Part shown: one piece after another, positions 46,802 to 58,817 of the stretch | Layout: each line of letters begins with the position of its first letter | Numbering within the stretch: the first letter of the stretch is position 1 | Source: Acanthornis magna | Taxonomy: Eukaryota > Chordata > Aves > Passeriformes > Acanthizidae | Direction of reading: 5' to 3' | Assembly: GCA_036785705.1 (NCBI GenBank) | Contig: JAWUZG010001085.1 | Location: 84,816-148,815 of the forward strand | Length of the DNA: 64,000 bases | Made by a program: the position numbers and the translations under genes | The notes under the pieces: generated by a model | Seen by the model: the letters and a program-made list of their open reading frames with translations, nothing else | Database searches by the model: none | Told to the model about the DNA's origin: nothing

Positions 46802-47461
46802 TTTTTCTTTCATTCTTTTCCCTTTCTTTCTTGCTTTCTTTATCTCTCTTTCTCTCTATCTTTCCCTCTCTTTCTTTCTTTCTTTCCCTCATTCTCTCTT
46901 TCTCTCTTTCAATCTTTATCACTCTCTTAATCTCTCTTTCTATCTTTCTCTCCTTTTTTCTTTCCCTCTTTCTCTCTTTCTCTCTCTCTCTCTTTCTTTC
47001 TCTCTTCCCCTCTTTCTTTCTTTCTTAATTCCTCTCTTTCTCTCTATCTTTCTCTCTTTCTCTACTTCTTTCTTTCTCTCTTTCTCTCTATCCTTCTCCC
47101 TTTCTTTCTTTCTTTCTCTCTTTCATTCTTTCTTTTTCTTTCTCCTTCCTTCATTCCTTCCTTCCTTCCTTCCTTCCTTCCTTCCTTCCTTCCTTCCTTC
47201 CTTCCGCACCCTTCCTTCCTTCCGCACCCTTCCTTCCTTCCTTCCTTCCTTCCTTCCTTCCTTCCTTCCTTCCTTCCTTCCTTCCTTCCTTCCTTCCGCA
47301 CCCTTCCTTCCGCACCCTTCCTTCCTTCCTTCCTTCCTTCCTTCCTTCCTTCCTTCCTTCCTTCCTTCCTTCCTTCCTTCCTTCCTTCCTTCCTTCCTTC
47401 CTTCCTTCCTTCCTTCCTTCCTTCCTTCCTCTCTTTCTTTCTCTCTTTCTTTTCCTCTCTT
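46727..47461 (+). repeat. Polypyrimidine tract, unit 15 (type A, 735 nt)
   Basis: Four interruptions, then an uninterrupted TTCC run of about 115 bases near 47315-47430, the longest pure run noticed by eye. Confidence 0.97.
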
Positions 47462-48406
47462 GTTTTCTGCCGTCTCCACACTTCCCTGAGGCGCCGTGGT
47501 GCCACAGGGGAGCCTGGCTTCCAAGGACATTCCACGGCGTCAACACAGCCAGCGTCTCCAGGGTGCCTGCCTGTGACACGGTGACAACACCGCCGTGTCA
47601 CAATGGCCCCTGGCTTGGGCAAGCCCCAGGGTGCCAGTTGGCCCTTGGCTGCGGGAGGGGCTGGCGGGCTGGCTGGGAGCTCCTGCCTGGCCAGCGGCAG
47701 GGGGAGCAGCGGCAGGGGCAGGGCGCACACAGTGTTGTGGCCCCTTCCTCGTGTGCCCACGAGGCCCGAGGCTGGCCCTGCCGCAGGCCTGGTGGCACGC
47801 AAGGCCCGCTGCTGTGAGGCCTTGGCTGTGCAGGTGACAGCGGTGTCCTGGCGTGGAGCATGGCTGCTCCAGGCTGGGGGGGTGGGGAGTGAGGGCCACC
47901 TGGGCTGGGAAAGCGGCAGGGATGATCCCTTGGCCTGCGCACTGTGCTGCAGCTGCCCGTGCCGCGGGAGACCGAGGCCCTGTGCGAGCGAGCGAGCGAA
48001 GGCAGGCAGCCCTCTCCAGCAGACAGCCAGGGCCCTGCCGCCCCCCCAGCTCCCTGCAAAGGCCAGCTTGGGCAGCTTGGAGGCCAAAAGGCCAGTGGCA
48101 GGCAGTCTGCCGCTCCGCCTTGTGTCTAGAGGTGAGGCAGAAATGTGCCATTTGGAGGGGGTGGGTGCCCCTTTCCTGCAGTCACAACCACCCCGGGAGC
48201 ACAGCCGGAGTTGGGCGGAGCAGGGGGGGAGGGAAAGCTGGGGGGTGGGAAGGAGCAGGTTGCGCAGCAAAGCCCCGCCCCCGCCAAGAGGGCAGAATCA
48301 TTGGCAAGTCGCCCCTGGAGGCGCTTGAAAGCCCAGGGGGGCGCTTCCCGATGGAGGGAAGCAGGAGCCCGAGCACTGCCAGGGTGGCAGCACAAAGGCT
48401 GGCCCT

Positions 48407-48928
48407 GCTCAATCGCCTGCCGGCGACCCCCGCACCTGCCGCCCCCGTGGCCTGCCCGAGCCCTCCCTCGGCGCACCGCCTCCCCCGAGCGTCCCGCAGG
48501 GGCGGCGGCGCCCGTGCGCAGCCCCAAAAAGGCTGCATTTCCGGGCGCTGAGCGCTCCCGGCAGGCGGCCACTGGAAAGGGACTTTGCGTGGCCGCCACT
48601 TCTCGGCCCCACGCCGAGCCCGCCCCGCTGCTGCTGCCGGTTCCGCGGCCCCGCTCCCGGGGTGCCCGTGTCCTCCAAGCGCCCTTTGCGTTTTTAGCTT
48701 GGCCCCTGCTGGCCGCCGTAGGCCACTGCTGCCGGCGGCAGCAGCGCCGGCCGGCGGCCATGCCTCTGTAGCCACGGCAACACCCTCGCTCCGCTCCGCG
48801 CCCGGCCGGGCCGAGCCGAGCTTAGCTGAACCGAGCCGTGCTTAGCTGGCGTCGGGGTCCCCTCCCCACCTCGGCCTCGTCCGCTTTGGCGGCTGCCAGG
48901 CAGCGGGGACAAGGACGGGCGGGGGGCG
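48407..48928 (+). promoter_or_regulatory. CpG-dense core with X-box, unit 15
   Basis: The X-box at 48768-48781 is exact. The second copy of the duplicated 18-bp element is altered at 48839. Confidence 0.6.
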
Positions 48929-50170
48929 GCTTTCCACAAAGCCGGGACAGCAGCAGCTCTTGGGAGTCCCCCCCTCCTCCTACTCCTCCTCCTGCGCGAG
49001 GGAGTTTTGGGAGGCACGGGGGAGAGCGGCAGGGGCGGGGCAGGGAGGAGCACCCCAAAGTGCCCCAAAGCTTGTCCGCAGCTGGGGGAGGAGGTGGGGG
49101 AAGGTGGAATCGGGACACAGCATGTCCCAGCAGCAGCTAGGTGCCCAGGCAGGGCCGGCACTGCGGCCAAGTGAAACAAAGGTTCCGACCAAATTTGCCC
49201 CGCCCTGATGCCACAAGAAGCCCGGAGATGGGCTGGGGGCAGGCAAAGGGGCTGGCTCAGCCTTGATTTTTTCCCCTGTGTGCCACGAGGGAGCACAAAA
49301 TGCACCTGCATGCCGTGTGCGGAGGGGGCTGTCCTGGAGCAGAGCCATTTCCCCTGGCAAGCCGTGAGCCCCTGGCCAGCCACGGGTAGCGGGGCAGGGT
49401 CCTGCCAGCACCTCTGCAAGGCAGGAGAGACGAGCCCACCTGGAGCAGGTTGCTGCTAGCACCAATGATTCCATGGGCTTCCACAAGGCTCTCCCGGCTT
49501 GTCAAAGGCGCCCCAGTGTCCCTCTGTTGCCTTTTTCAGCCTAGAAGTGAAAGTCCATTCTGGATGAAAGTTCCATGCGGATTTGGAGGCCAAATCTGAG
49601 TCGGGGTTAGCAGCTGTGCAGATAACAGGCACGGAGAAGGGAACCGTTGAAATGGCCCCATCTTGATTTGTATCCGCTTTTGTCTTCTAGCTGTTTCAGA
49701 AGCACAGGTGTTCTTCACTCTGGAGCAGTGAATTGCGGGTCCTCTGGCCGTAACCTCGCCTTCAGTGAGGGTCATCGGGACTTGGAACGGTGCTCTGGAC
49801 TTGGTTGGTAAAGTGCCTGTTTTTCCACGGAGCACAGCTTCAGTCTCCAGGCAGGAAGAGGTGGGCAGGTGCGTGTGGAGAAGGTGACGAATGTGCAGAG
49901 TTTCGGCAAAGTGGAACTTCCAAGCTGTTCGATACCTTGGCAAGGTAAGCTGCTTTCTCATCTCGCCATTTTTCTTGCCCGAGACTTCGCTTGCTATGGC
50001 CTGCCACGCAATATTTCCTAAATATTTCCTCCTGTTGTCTCTCTCCGCCTGGGTTGTACGCGGACTCTCTGGAAGGCTTGAGGCCAGGCCTGAACCTATG
50101 TCTTGGATGTTTTTGACCACTTGGAGTCCTCTGTGTTTTGAGGCTTCCATTGACACGTTCAGCCTTAGCA

Positions 50171-50218
50171 CCTTCCTTTCTTTCTCTCTTTCTCTTTTTC
50201 TTTCTCACTTTCTTTCTT

Positions 50219-50251
<33 letters not shown>

Positions 50252-50705
50252 TTTTTCTTTCATTCTTTTCCCTTTCTTTCTTGCTTTCTTTATCTCTCTC
50301 TTTCTCTCTATCTTTCCCTCTCTTTCTTTCTTTCTTTCCCCCATTCTCTCTTTCTCTCTTTCAATCTTTATCACTCTCTTAATCTCTCTTTCTATCTTTC
50401 TCTCCTTTTTTCTTTCCCTCTTTCTCTCTTTCTCTCTCTCTCTCTTTCTTTCTCTCTTCCCCTCTTTCTTTCTTTCTTAATTCCTCTCTTTCTCTCTACC
50501 TTTCTCTTTCTCTACTTCTTTCTCTCTTTCTCTCTATCCTTCTCCCTTTCTTTCTTTCTTTCTCTCTTTCATTCTTTCTTTTTCTTTCTCCTTCCTTCCT
50601 TCCTTCCTTCCTTCCTTCCTTCCTTCCTTCCTTCCTTCCTTTCGCACCCTTCCTTCCTTCCTTCCTTCCTTCCTCTCTTTCTTTCTCTCTTTCTTTTCCT
50701 CTCTT
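50171..50705 (+). repeat. Polypyrimidine tract, unit 16 (type C2, 535 nt)
   Basis: One interruption, type B form. Confidence 0.97.
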
Positions 50706-51633
50706 GTTTTCTGCCATCTCCACACTTCCCTGAGGCGCCGTGGTGCCACAGGGGAGCCTGGCTTCCAAGGACATTCCACGGCGTCAACACAGCCAGCGTC
50801 TCCAGGGTGCCTGCCTGTGACACGGTGACAACACCGCCGTGTCACAATGGCCCCTGGCTTGGGCAAGCCCCAGGGTGCCAGTTGGCCCTTGGCTGCGGGA
50901 GCGGCTGGCGGGCTGGCCAGCGGCAGGGGGAGCAGCGGCAGGGGCAGGGCGCACACAGTGTTGTGGCCCCTTCCTCGTGTGCCCACGAGGCCCGAGGCTA
51001 GCCCTGCCGCAGGCCTGGTGGCACACAAGGCCCGCTGCTGTGAGGCCTTGGCTGTGCAGGTGACAGCGGTGTCCTGGCGTGGAGCATGGCTGCTCCAGGC
51101 CGGGGGGGTGGGGAGTGGGGGCCGCCTGGGGTGGGAAAGCGGCAGGGATGATCCCTTGGCCTGCGCACTGTGCTGCAGATGCCCGTGCAGTGGGAGACTG
51201 AGGCCCTGTGCGAGCGAGCGAGCGAAGGCAGGCAGCCCTCTCCAGCAGACAGCCAGGGCCCTGCCGCCCCCCCAGCTCCCTGCAAAGGCCAGCTTGGGCA
51301 GCTTGGAGGCCAAAAGGCCAGTGGCAGGCAGTCTGCCGCTCCGCCTTGTGTCTAGAGGTGAGGCAGAAATGTGCCATTTGGAGGGGGTGGGTGCCCCTTT
51401 CCTGCAGTCACAGCCACCCCGGGAGCACAGCCGGAGTTGGGCGGGGCAGGGGGGGAGGGAAAGCTGGGGGGGTGGGAAGGAGCAGGTTGCGCAGCAAAGC
51501 CCTGCCCCCGCCAAGAGGGCAGAATCATTGGCAAGTCGCTCCTGGAGGCGCTTGAAAGCCCAGGGGGGCGCTTCCCGATGGAGGGAAGCAGGAGCCCGAG
51601 CACTGCCAGGGTGGCAGCACAAAGGCTGGCCCT

Positions 51634-52155
51634 GCTCAATCGCCTGCCGGCGACCCCCGCACCTGCCGCCCCCGTGGCCTGCCCGAGCCCTCCCTCGGCG
51701 CACCGCCTCCCCCGAGCGTCCCGCAGGGGCGGCGGCGCCCGTGCGCAGCCCCAAAAAGGCTGCATTTCCGGGCGCTGAGTGCTCCCAGCAGGCGGCCACT
51801 GGAAAGGGACTTTGCGTGGCCGCCACTTCTCGGCCCCACACCGAGCCCGCCCCGCTGCCGCTGCCGGTTCCGCGGCCCCGCTCCCGGGGTGCCCGTGTCC
51901 TCCAAGCGCCCTTTGCGTTTTTAGCTTGGCCCCTGCTGGCCACCGTAGGCCACTGCTGCCGGCGGCAGCAGCGCCGGCCGGCGGCCATGCCTCTGTAGCC
52001 ACGGCAACACCCTCGCTCCGCTCCGCGCCCGGCCGGGCCGAGCCGAGCTTAGCTGAACCGAGCCGAGCTTAGCTGGCGTCGGGGTCCCCTCCCCACCTCG
52101 GCCTCGTCCGCTTTGGCGGCTGCCAGGCAGCGGGGACAAGGACGGGCGGGGGGCG
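51634..52155 (+). promoter_or_regulatory. CpG-dense core with X-box, unit 16
   Basis: The X-box at 51995-52008 is exact. GGCCACCGTAGG near 51939 loses one CpG. Confidence 0.6.
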
Positions 52156-53397
52156 GCTTTCCACAAAGCCGGGACAGCAGCAGCTCTTGGGAGTCCCCCC
52201 CTCCTCCTACTCCTCCTCCTGCGCGAGGGAGTTTTGGGAGGCACGGGGGAGAGCGGCAGGGGCAGGGCAGGGAGGAGCACCCCAAAGTGCCCCAAAGCTT
52301 GTCCGCAGCTGGGGGAGGAGGTGGGGGAAGGTGGAATCGGGACACAGCATGTCCCAGCAGCAGCTAGGTGCCCAGGCAGGGCCGGCACTGCGGCCAAGTG
52401 AAACAAAGGTTCCGACCAAATTTGCCCCGCCCTGATGCCACAAGAAGCCCGGAGATGGGCTGGGGGCAGGCAAAGGGGCTGGCTCAGCCTTGATTTTTTC
52501 CCCTGTGTGCCACGAGAGAGCACAAAATGCACCTGCATGCCGTGTGCGGAGGGGGCTGTCCTGGAGCAGAGCCATTTCCCCTGGCAAGCTGTGAGCCCCT
52601 GGCCAGCCACGGGTAGCGGGGCAGGGTCCTGCCAGCACCTCTGCAAGGCAGGAGAGACGAGCCCACCTGGAGCAGGTTGCTGCTAGCACCAATGATTCCA
52701 TGGGCTTCCACAAGGCTCTCCCGGCTTGTCAAAGGCGCCCCAGTGTCCCTCTGTTGCCTTTTTCAGCCTAGAAGTGAAAGTCCATTCTGGATGAAAGTTC
52801 CATGCGGATTTGGAGGCCAAATCTGAGTCGGGGTTAGCAGCTGTGCAGATAACAGGCACGGATAAGGGAACCGTTGAAATGGCCCCATCTTGATTTGTAT
52901 CCGCTTTTGTCTTCTAGCTGTTTCAGAAGCACAGGTGTTCTTCACTCTGGAGCAGTGAATTGCGGGTCCTCTGGCCGTAACCTCGCCTTCAGTGAGGGTC
53001 ATCGGGACTTGGAACGGTGCTCTGGACTTGGTTGGTAAAGTGCCTGTTTTTCCACGGAGCACAGCTTCAGTCTCCAGGCAGGAAGAGGTGGGCAGGTGCG
53101 TGTGGAGAAGGTGACGAATGTGCAGAGTTTCGGCAAAGTGGAACTTCCAAGCTGTTCGATACCTTGGCAAGGTAAGCTGCTTTCTCATCTCGCCATTTTT
53201 CTTGCCCGAGACTTCGCTTGCTATGGCCTGCCACGCAATATTTCCTAAATATTTCCTCCTGTTGTCTCTCTCCGCCTGGGTTGTACGCGGACTCTCTGGA
53301 AGGCTTGAGGCCAGGCCTGAACCTATGTCTTGGATGTTTTTGACCACTTGGAGTCCTCTGTGTTTTGAGGCTTCCATTGACACGTTCAGCCTTAGCA

Positions 53398-53437
53398 CCT
53401 TCCTTTCTTTCTCTCTTTCTCTTTTTCTTTCTCACTT

Positions 53438-53470
<33 letters not shown>

Positions 53471-54106
53471 TTTTTCTTTCATTCTTTTCCCTTTCTTTCT
53501 TGCTTTCTTTATCTCTCTTTCTCTCTATCTTTCCCTCTCTTTCTTTCTTTCTTTCCCTCATTCTCTCTTTCTCTCTTTCAATCTTTATCACTCTCTTAAT
53601 CTCTCTTTCTATCTTTCTCTCCTTTTTTCTTTCCCTCTTTCTCTCTTTCTCTCTCTCTCTCTTTCTTTCTCTCTTCCCCTCTTTCTTTCTTTCTTAATTC
53701 CTCTCTTTCTCTCTATCTTTCTCTCTTTCTCTACTTCTTTCTTTCTCTCTTTCTCTCTATCCTTCTCCCTTTCTTTCTTTCTTTCTCTCTTTCATTCTTT
53801 CTTTTTCTTTCTCCTTCCTTCCTTCCTTCCTTCCTTCCTTCCTTCCTTCCTTCCTTCCTTCCTTCCTTCCGCACCCTTCCTTCCTTCCGCACCCTTCCTT
53901 CCTTCCTTCCTTCCTTCCTTCCTTCCTTCCTTCCTTCCTTCCTTCCTTCCTTCCGCACCCTTCCTTCCTTCCTTCCTTCCTTCCTTCCTTCCTTCCTTCC
54001 TTCCTTCCTTCCTTCCTTCCGCACCCTTCCTTCCTTCCTTCCTTCCTTCCTTCCTTCCTTCCTTCCTTCCTTCCTCTCTTTCTTTCTCTCTTTCTTTTCC
54101 TCTCTT
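53398..54106 (+). repeat. Polypyrimidine tract, unit 17 (type A, 709 nt)
   Basis: Four interruptions; no CATTCC step, unlike units 13 and 15. Confidence 0.97.
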
Positions 54107-55052
54107 GTTTTCTGCCGTCTCCACACTTCCCTGAGGCGCCGTGGTGCCACAGGGGAGCCTGGCTTCCAAGGACATTCCACGGCGTCAACACAGCCAGCGT
54201 CTCCAGGGTGCCTGCCTGTGACACGGTGACAACACCGCCGTGTCACAATGGCCCCTGGCTTGGGCAAGCCCCAGGGTGCCAGTTGGCCCTTGGCTGCGGG
54301 AGGGGCTGGCGGGCTGGCTGGGAGCTCCTGCCTGGCCAGCGGCAGGGGGAGCAGTGGCAGGGGCAGGGCGCACACAGTGTTGTGGCCCCTTCCTCGTGTG
54401 CCCACGAGGCCCGAGGCTGGCCCTGCCGCAGGCCTGGTGGCACGCAAGGCCCGCTGCTGTGAGGCCTTGGCTGTGCAGGTGACAGCGGTGTCCTGGCGTG
54501 GAGCATGGCTGCTCCAGGCTGGGGAGGTGGGGAGTGAGGGCCACCTGGGCTGGGAAAGCGGCAGGGATGATCCCTTGGCCTGCGCACTGTGCTGCAGCTG
54601 CCCGTGCCGCGGGAGACCGAGGCCCTGTGCGAGCGAGCGAGCGAAGGCAGGCAGCCCTCTCCAGCAGACAGCCAGGGCCCTGCCGCCCCCCCAGCTCCCT
54701 GCAAAGGCCAGCTTGGGCAGCTTGGAGGCCAAAAGGCCAGTGGCAGGCAGTCTGCCGCTCCGCCTTGTGTCTAGAGGTGAGGCAGAAATGTGCCATTTGG
54801 AGGGGGTGGGTGCCCCTTTCCTGCAGTCACAACCACCCCGGGAGCACAGCCGGAGTTGGGCGGGGCAGGGGGGGAGGGAAAGCTGGGGGGGTGGGAAGGA
54901 GCAGGTTGCGCAGCAAAGCCCCGCCCCCGCCAAGAGGGCAGAATCATTGGCAAGTCGCCCCTGGAGGCACTTGAAAGCCCAGGGGGGCGCTTCCCGATGG
55001 AGGGAAGCAGGAGCCCGAGCACTGCCAGGGTGGCAGCACAAAGGCTGGCCCT

Positions 55053-55574
55053 GCTCAATCGCCTGCCGGCGACCCCCGCACCTGCCGCCCCCGTGGCCTG
55101 CCCGAGCCCTCCCTCGGCGCACCGCCTCCCCCGAGCGTCCCGCAGGGGCGGCGGCGCCCGTGCGCAGCCCCAAAAAGGCTGCATTTCCGGGCGCTGAGCG
55201 CTCCCGGCAGGCGGCCACTGGAAAGGGACTTTGCGTGGCCGCCACTTCTCGGCCCCACGCCGAGACCGCCCCGCTGCTGCTGCCGGTTCCGCGGCCCCGC
55301 TCCCGGGGTGCCCGTGTCCTCCAAGCGCCCTTTGCGTTTTTAGCTTGGCCCCTGCTGGCCGCCGTAGGCCACTGCTGCCGGCGGCAGCAGCGCCGGCCGG
55401 CGGCCATGCCTCTGTAGCCACGGCAACACCCTCGCTCCGCTCCGCGCCCGGCCGGGCCGAGCCGAGCTTAGCTGAACCGAGCCGAGCTTAGCTGGCGTCG
55501 GGGTCCCCTCCCCACCTCGGCCTCGTCCGCTTTGGCGGCTGCCAGGCAGCGGGGACAAGGACGGGCGGGGGGCG
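55053..55574 (+). promoter_or_regulatory. CpG-dense core with X-box, unit 17
   Basis: The X-box at 55414-55427 is exact. CCGAGACCGCC near 55262 is private. Confidence 0.6.
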
Positions 55575-56816
55575 GCTTTCCACAAAGCCGGGACAGCAGC
55601 AGCTCTTGGGAGTCCCCCCCTCCTCCTACTCCTCCTCCTGCGCGAGGGAGTTTTGGGAGGCACGAGGGAGAGCGGCAGGGGCGGGGCAGGGAGGAGCACC
55701 CCAAAGTGCCCCAAAGCTTGTCCGCAGCTGGGGGAGGAGGTGGGGGAAGGTGGAATCGGGACACAGCATGTCCCAGCAGCAGCTAGGTGCCCAGGCAGGG
55801 CCGGCACTGCGGCCAAGTGAAACAAAGGTTCCGACCAAATTTGCCCCGCCCTGATGCCACAAGAAGCCCGGAGATGGGCTGGGGGCAGGCAAAGGGGCTG
55901 GCTCAGCCTTGATTTTTTCCCCTGTGTGCCACGAGGGAGCACAAAATGCACCTGCATGCCGTGTGCGGAGGGGGCTGTCCTGGAGCAGAGCCATTTCCCC
56001 TGGCAAGCCGTGAGCCCCTGGCCAGCCACGGGTAGCGGGGCAGGGTCCTGCCAGCACCTCTGCAAGGCAGGAGAGACGAGCCCACCTGGAGCAGGTTGCT
56101 GCTAGCACCAATGATTCCATGGGCTTCCACAAGGCTCTCCCGGCTTGTCAAAGGCGCCCCAGTGTCCCTCTGTTGCCTTTTTCAGCCTAGAAGTGAAAGT
56201 CCATTCTGGATGAAAGTTCCATGCGGATTTGGAGGCCAAATCTGAGTCGGGGTTAGCAGCTGTGCAGATAACAGGCACGGAGAAGGGAACCGTTGAAATG
56301 GCCCCATCTTGATTTGTATCCGCTTTTGTCTTCTAGCTGTTTCAGAAGCACAGGTGTTCTTCACTCTGGAGCAGTGAATTGCGGGTCCTCTGGCCGTAAC
56401 CTCGCCTTCAGTGAGGGTCATCGGGACTTGGAACGGTGCTCTGGACTTGGTTGGTAAAGTGCCTGTTTTTCCACGGAGCACAGCTTCAGTCTCCAGGCAG
56501 GAAGAGGTGGGCAGGTGCGTGTGGAGAAGGTGACGAATGTGCAGAGTTTCGGCAAAGTGGAACTTCCAAGCTGTTCGATACCTTGGCAAGGTAAGCTGCT
56601 TTCTCATCTCGCCATTTTTCTTGCCCGAGACTTCGCTTGCTATGGCCTGCCACGCAATATTTCCTAAATATTTCCTCCTGTTGTCTCTCTCCGCCTGGGT
56701 TGTACGCGGACTCTCTGGAAGGCTTGAGGCCAGGCCTGAACCTATGTCTTGGATGTTTTTGACCACTTGGAGTCCTCTGTGTTTTGAGGCTTCCATTGAC
56801 ACGTTCAGCCTTAGCA

Positions 56817-57367
56817 CCTTCCTTTCTTTCTCTCTTTCTCTTTTTCTTTCTCACTTTCTTTCTTTCTCTCTCTCTCTCTTTCTCTCTCTCTCTTTTTTCT
56901 TTCATAGTTTTCCCTTTCTTTCTTGCTTTCTTTATCTCTCTCTTTCTCTCTATCTTTCCCTCTCTTTCTTTCTTTCTTTCCCCCATTCTCTCTTTCTCTC
57001 TTTCAATCTTTATCACTCTCTTAATCTCTCTTTCTATCTTTCTCTCCTTTTTTCTTTCCCTCTTTCTCTCTTTCTCTCTCTCTCTCTTTCTTTCTCTCTT
57101 CCCCTCTTTCTTTCTTTCTTAATTCCTCTCTTTCTCTCTACCTTTCTCTTTCTCTACTTCTTTCTCTCTTTCTCTCTATCCTTCTCCCTTTCTTTCTTTC
57201 TTTCTCTCTTTCATTCTTTCTTTTTCTTTCTCCTTCCTTCCTTCCTTCCTTCCTTCCTTCCTTCCTTCCTTCCTTCCTTCCTTCCTTCCTTCCTTCCTTT
57301 CGCACCCTTCCTTCCTTCCTTCCTTCCTTCCTTCCTCTCTTTCTTTCTCTCTTTCTTTTCCTCTCTT
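56817..57367 (+). repeat. Polypyrimidine tract, unit 18 (type C2, 551 nt)
   Basis: One interruption, type B form. A private CATAGTTTTCC replaces CATTCTTTTCC near 56904. Confidence 0.97.
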
Positions 57368-58295
57368 GTTTTCTGCCGTCTCCACACTTCCCTGAGGCGC
57401 CGTGGTGCCACAGGGGAGCCTGGCTTCCAAGGACATTCCACGGCGTCAACACAGCCAGCGTCTCCAGGGTGCCTGCCTGTGACACGGTGACAACACCGCC
57501 GTGTCACAATGGCCCCTGGCTTGGGCAAGCCCCAGGGTGCCAGTTGGCCCTTGGCTGCGGGAGCGGCTGGCGGGCTGGCCAGCGGCAGGGGGAGCAGTGG
57601 CAGGGGCAGGGCGCACACAGTGTTGTGGCCCCTTCCTCGTGTGCCCACGAGGCCCGAGGCTAGCCCTGCCGCAGGCCTGGTGGCACACAAGGCCCGCTGC
57701 TGTGAGGCCTTGGCTGTGCAGGTGACAGCGGTGTCCTGGCGTGGAGCATGGCTGCTCCAGGCCGGGGGGGTGGGGAGTGGGGGCCGCCTGGGGTGGGAAA
57801 GCGGCAGGGATGATCCCTTGGCCTGCGCACTGTGCTGCAGATGCCCGTGCAGTGGGAGACTGAGGCCCTGTGCGAGCGAGCGAGCGAAGGCAGGCAGCCC
57901 TCTCCAGCAGACAGCCAGGGCCCTGCCGCCCCCCCAGCTCCCTGCAAAGGCCAGCTTGGGCAGCTTGGAGGCCAAAAGGCCAGTGGCAGGCAGTCTGCCG
58001 CTCCGCCTTGTGTCTAGAGGTGAGGCAGAAATGTGCCATTTGGAGGGGGTGGGTGCCCCTTTCCTGCAGTCACAGCCACCCCGGGAGCACAGCCGGAGTT
58101 GGGCGGGGCAGGGGCGGAGGGAAAGCTGGGGGGGTGGGAAGGAGCAGGTTGCGCAGCAAAGCCCCGCCCCCGCCAAGAGGGCAGAATCATTGGCAAGTCG
58201 CTCCTGGAGGCGCTTGAAAGCCCAGGGGGGCGCTTCCCGATGGAGGGAAGCAGGAGCCCGAGCACTGCCAGGGTGGCAGCACAAAGGCTGGCCCT

Positions 58296-58817
58296 GCTCA
58301 ATCGCCTGCCGGCGACCCCCGCACCTGCCGCCCCCGTGGCCTGCCCGAGCCCTCCCTCGGCGCACCGCCTCCCCCGAGCGTCCCGCAGGGGCGGCGGCGC
58401 CCGTGCGCAGCCCCAAAAAGGCTGCATTTCCGGGCGCTGAGTGCTCCCAGCAGGCGGCCACTGGAAAGGGACTTTGCGTGGCCGCCACTTCTCGGCCCCA
58501 CGCCAAGCCCGCCCCGCTGCCGCTGCCGGTTCCGCGGCCCCGCTCCCGGGGTGCCCGTGTCCTCCAAGCGCCCTTTGCGTTTTTAGCTTGGCCCCTGCTG
58601 GCCACCGTAGGCCACTGCTGCCGGCGGCAGCAGCGCCGGCCGGCGGCCATGCCTCTGTAGCCACGGCAACACCCTCGCTCCGCTCCGCGCCCGGCCGGGC
58701 CAAGCCGAGCTTAGCTGAACCGAGCCGAGCTTAGCTGGCGTCGGGGTCCCCTCCCCACCTCGGCCTCGTCCGCTTTGGCGGCTGCCAGGCAGCGGGGACA
58801 AGGACGGGCGGGGGGCG
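58296..58817 (+). promoter_or_regulatory. CpG-dense core with X-box, unit 18
   Basis: The X-box at 58657-58670 is exact. The first copy of the duplicated 18-bp element is altered at 58702. Confidence 0.6.

Larger units (their letters stand above)
46468..49911 (+). repeat. Repeat unit 15 (tract type A)
   Basis: Inverted repeat 47572-47602 and X-box 48768-48781. It is very close to unit 13 in its body. Private changes are GGGCGGAGCAGG near 48215, which weakens the G-run cluster, and GAGCCGTGC at 48839 inside the second copy of the duplicated 18-bp element. Body length 2709. Confidence 0.97.
49912..53138 (+). repeat. Repeat unit 16 (tract type C2, mosaic body)
   Basis: Inverted repeat 50816-50846 and X-box 51995-52008. 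It carries all C2 markers upstream. Downstream it has ACACCGAGCC near 51838, otherwise seen in unit 7, and GGAGGAGGTGGGG near 52314 with GAGAGAGCAC near 52513. These suggest a patchwork 3' half. Body length 2692. Confidence 0.97.
53139..56557 (+). repeat. Repeat unit 17 (tract type A)
   Basis: Inverted repeat 54217-54247 and X-box 55414-55427. It combines GGGAGGGGCTGG, GAGTGAGGGCC and the GGGGAGGTGGGG marker of units 1 and 10. Private changes include GGAGGCACTTG near 54966 (CpG loss) and CCGAGACCGCC near 55262. Body length 2710. Confidence 0.97.
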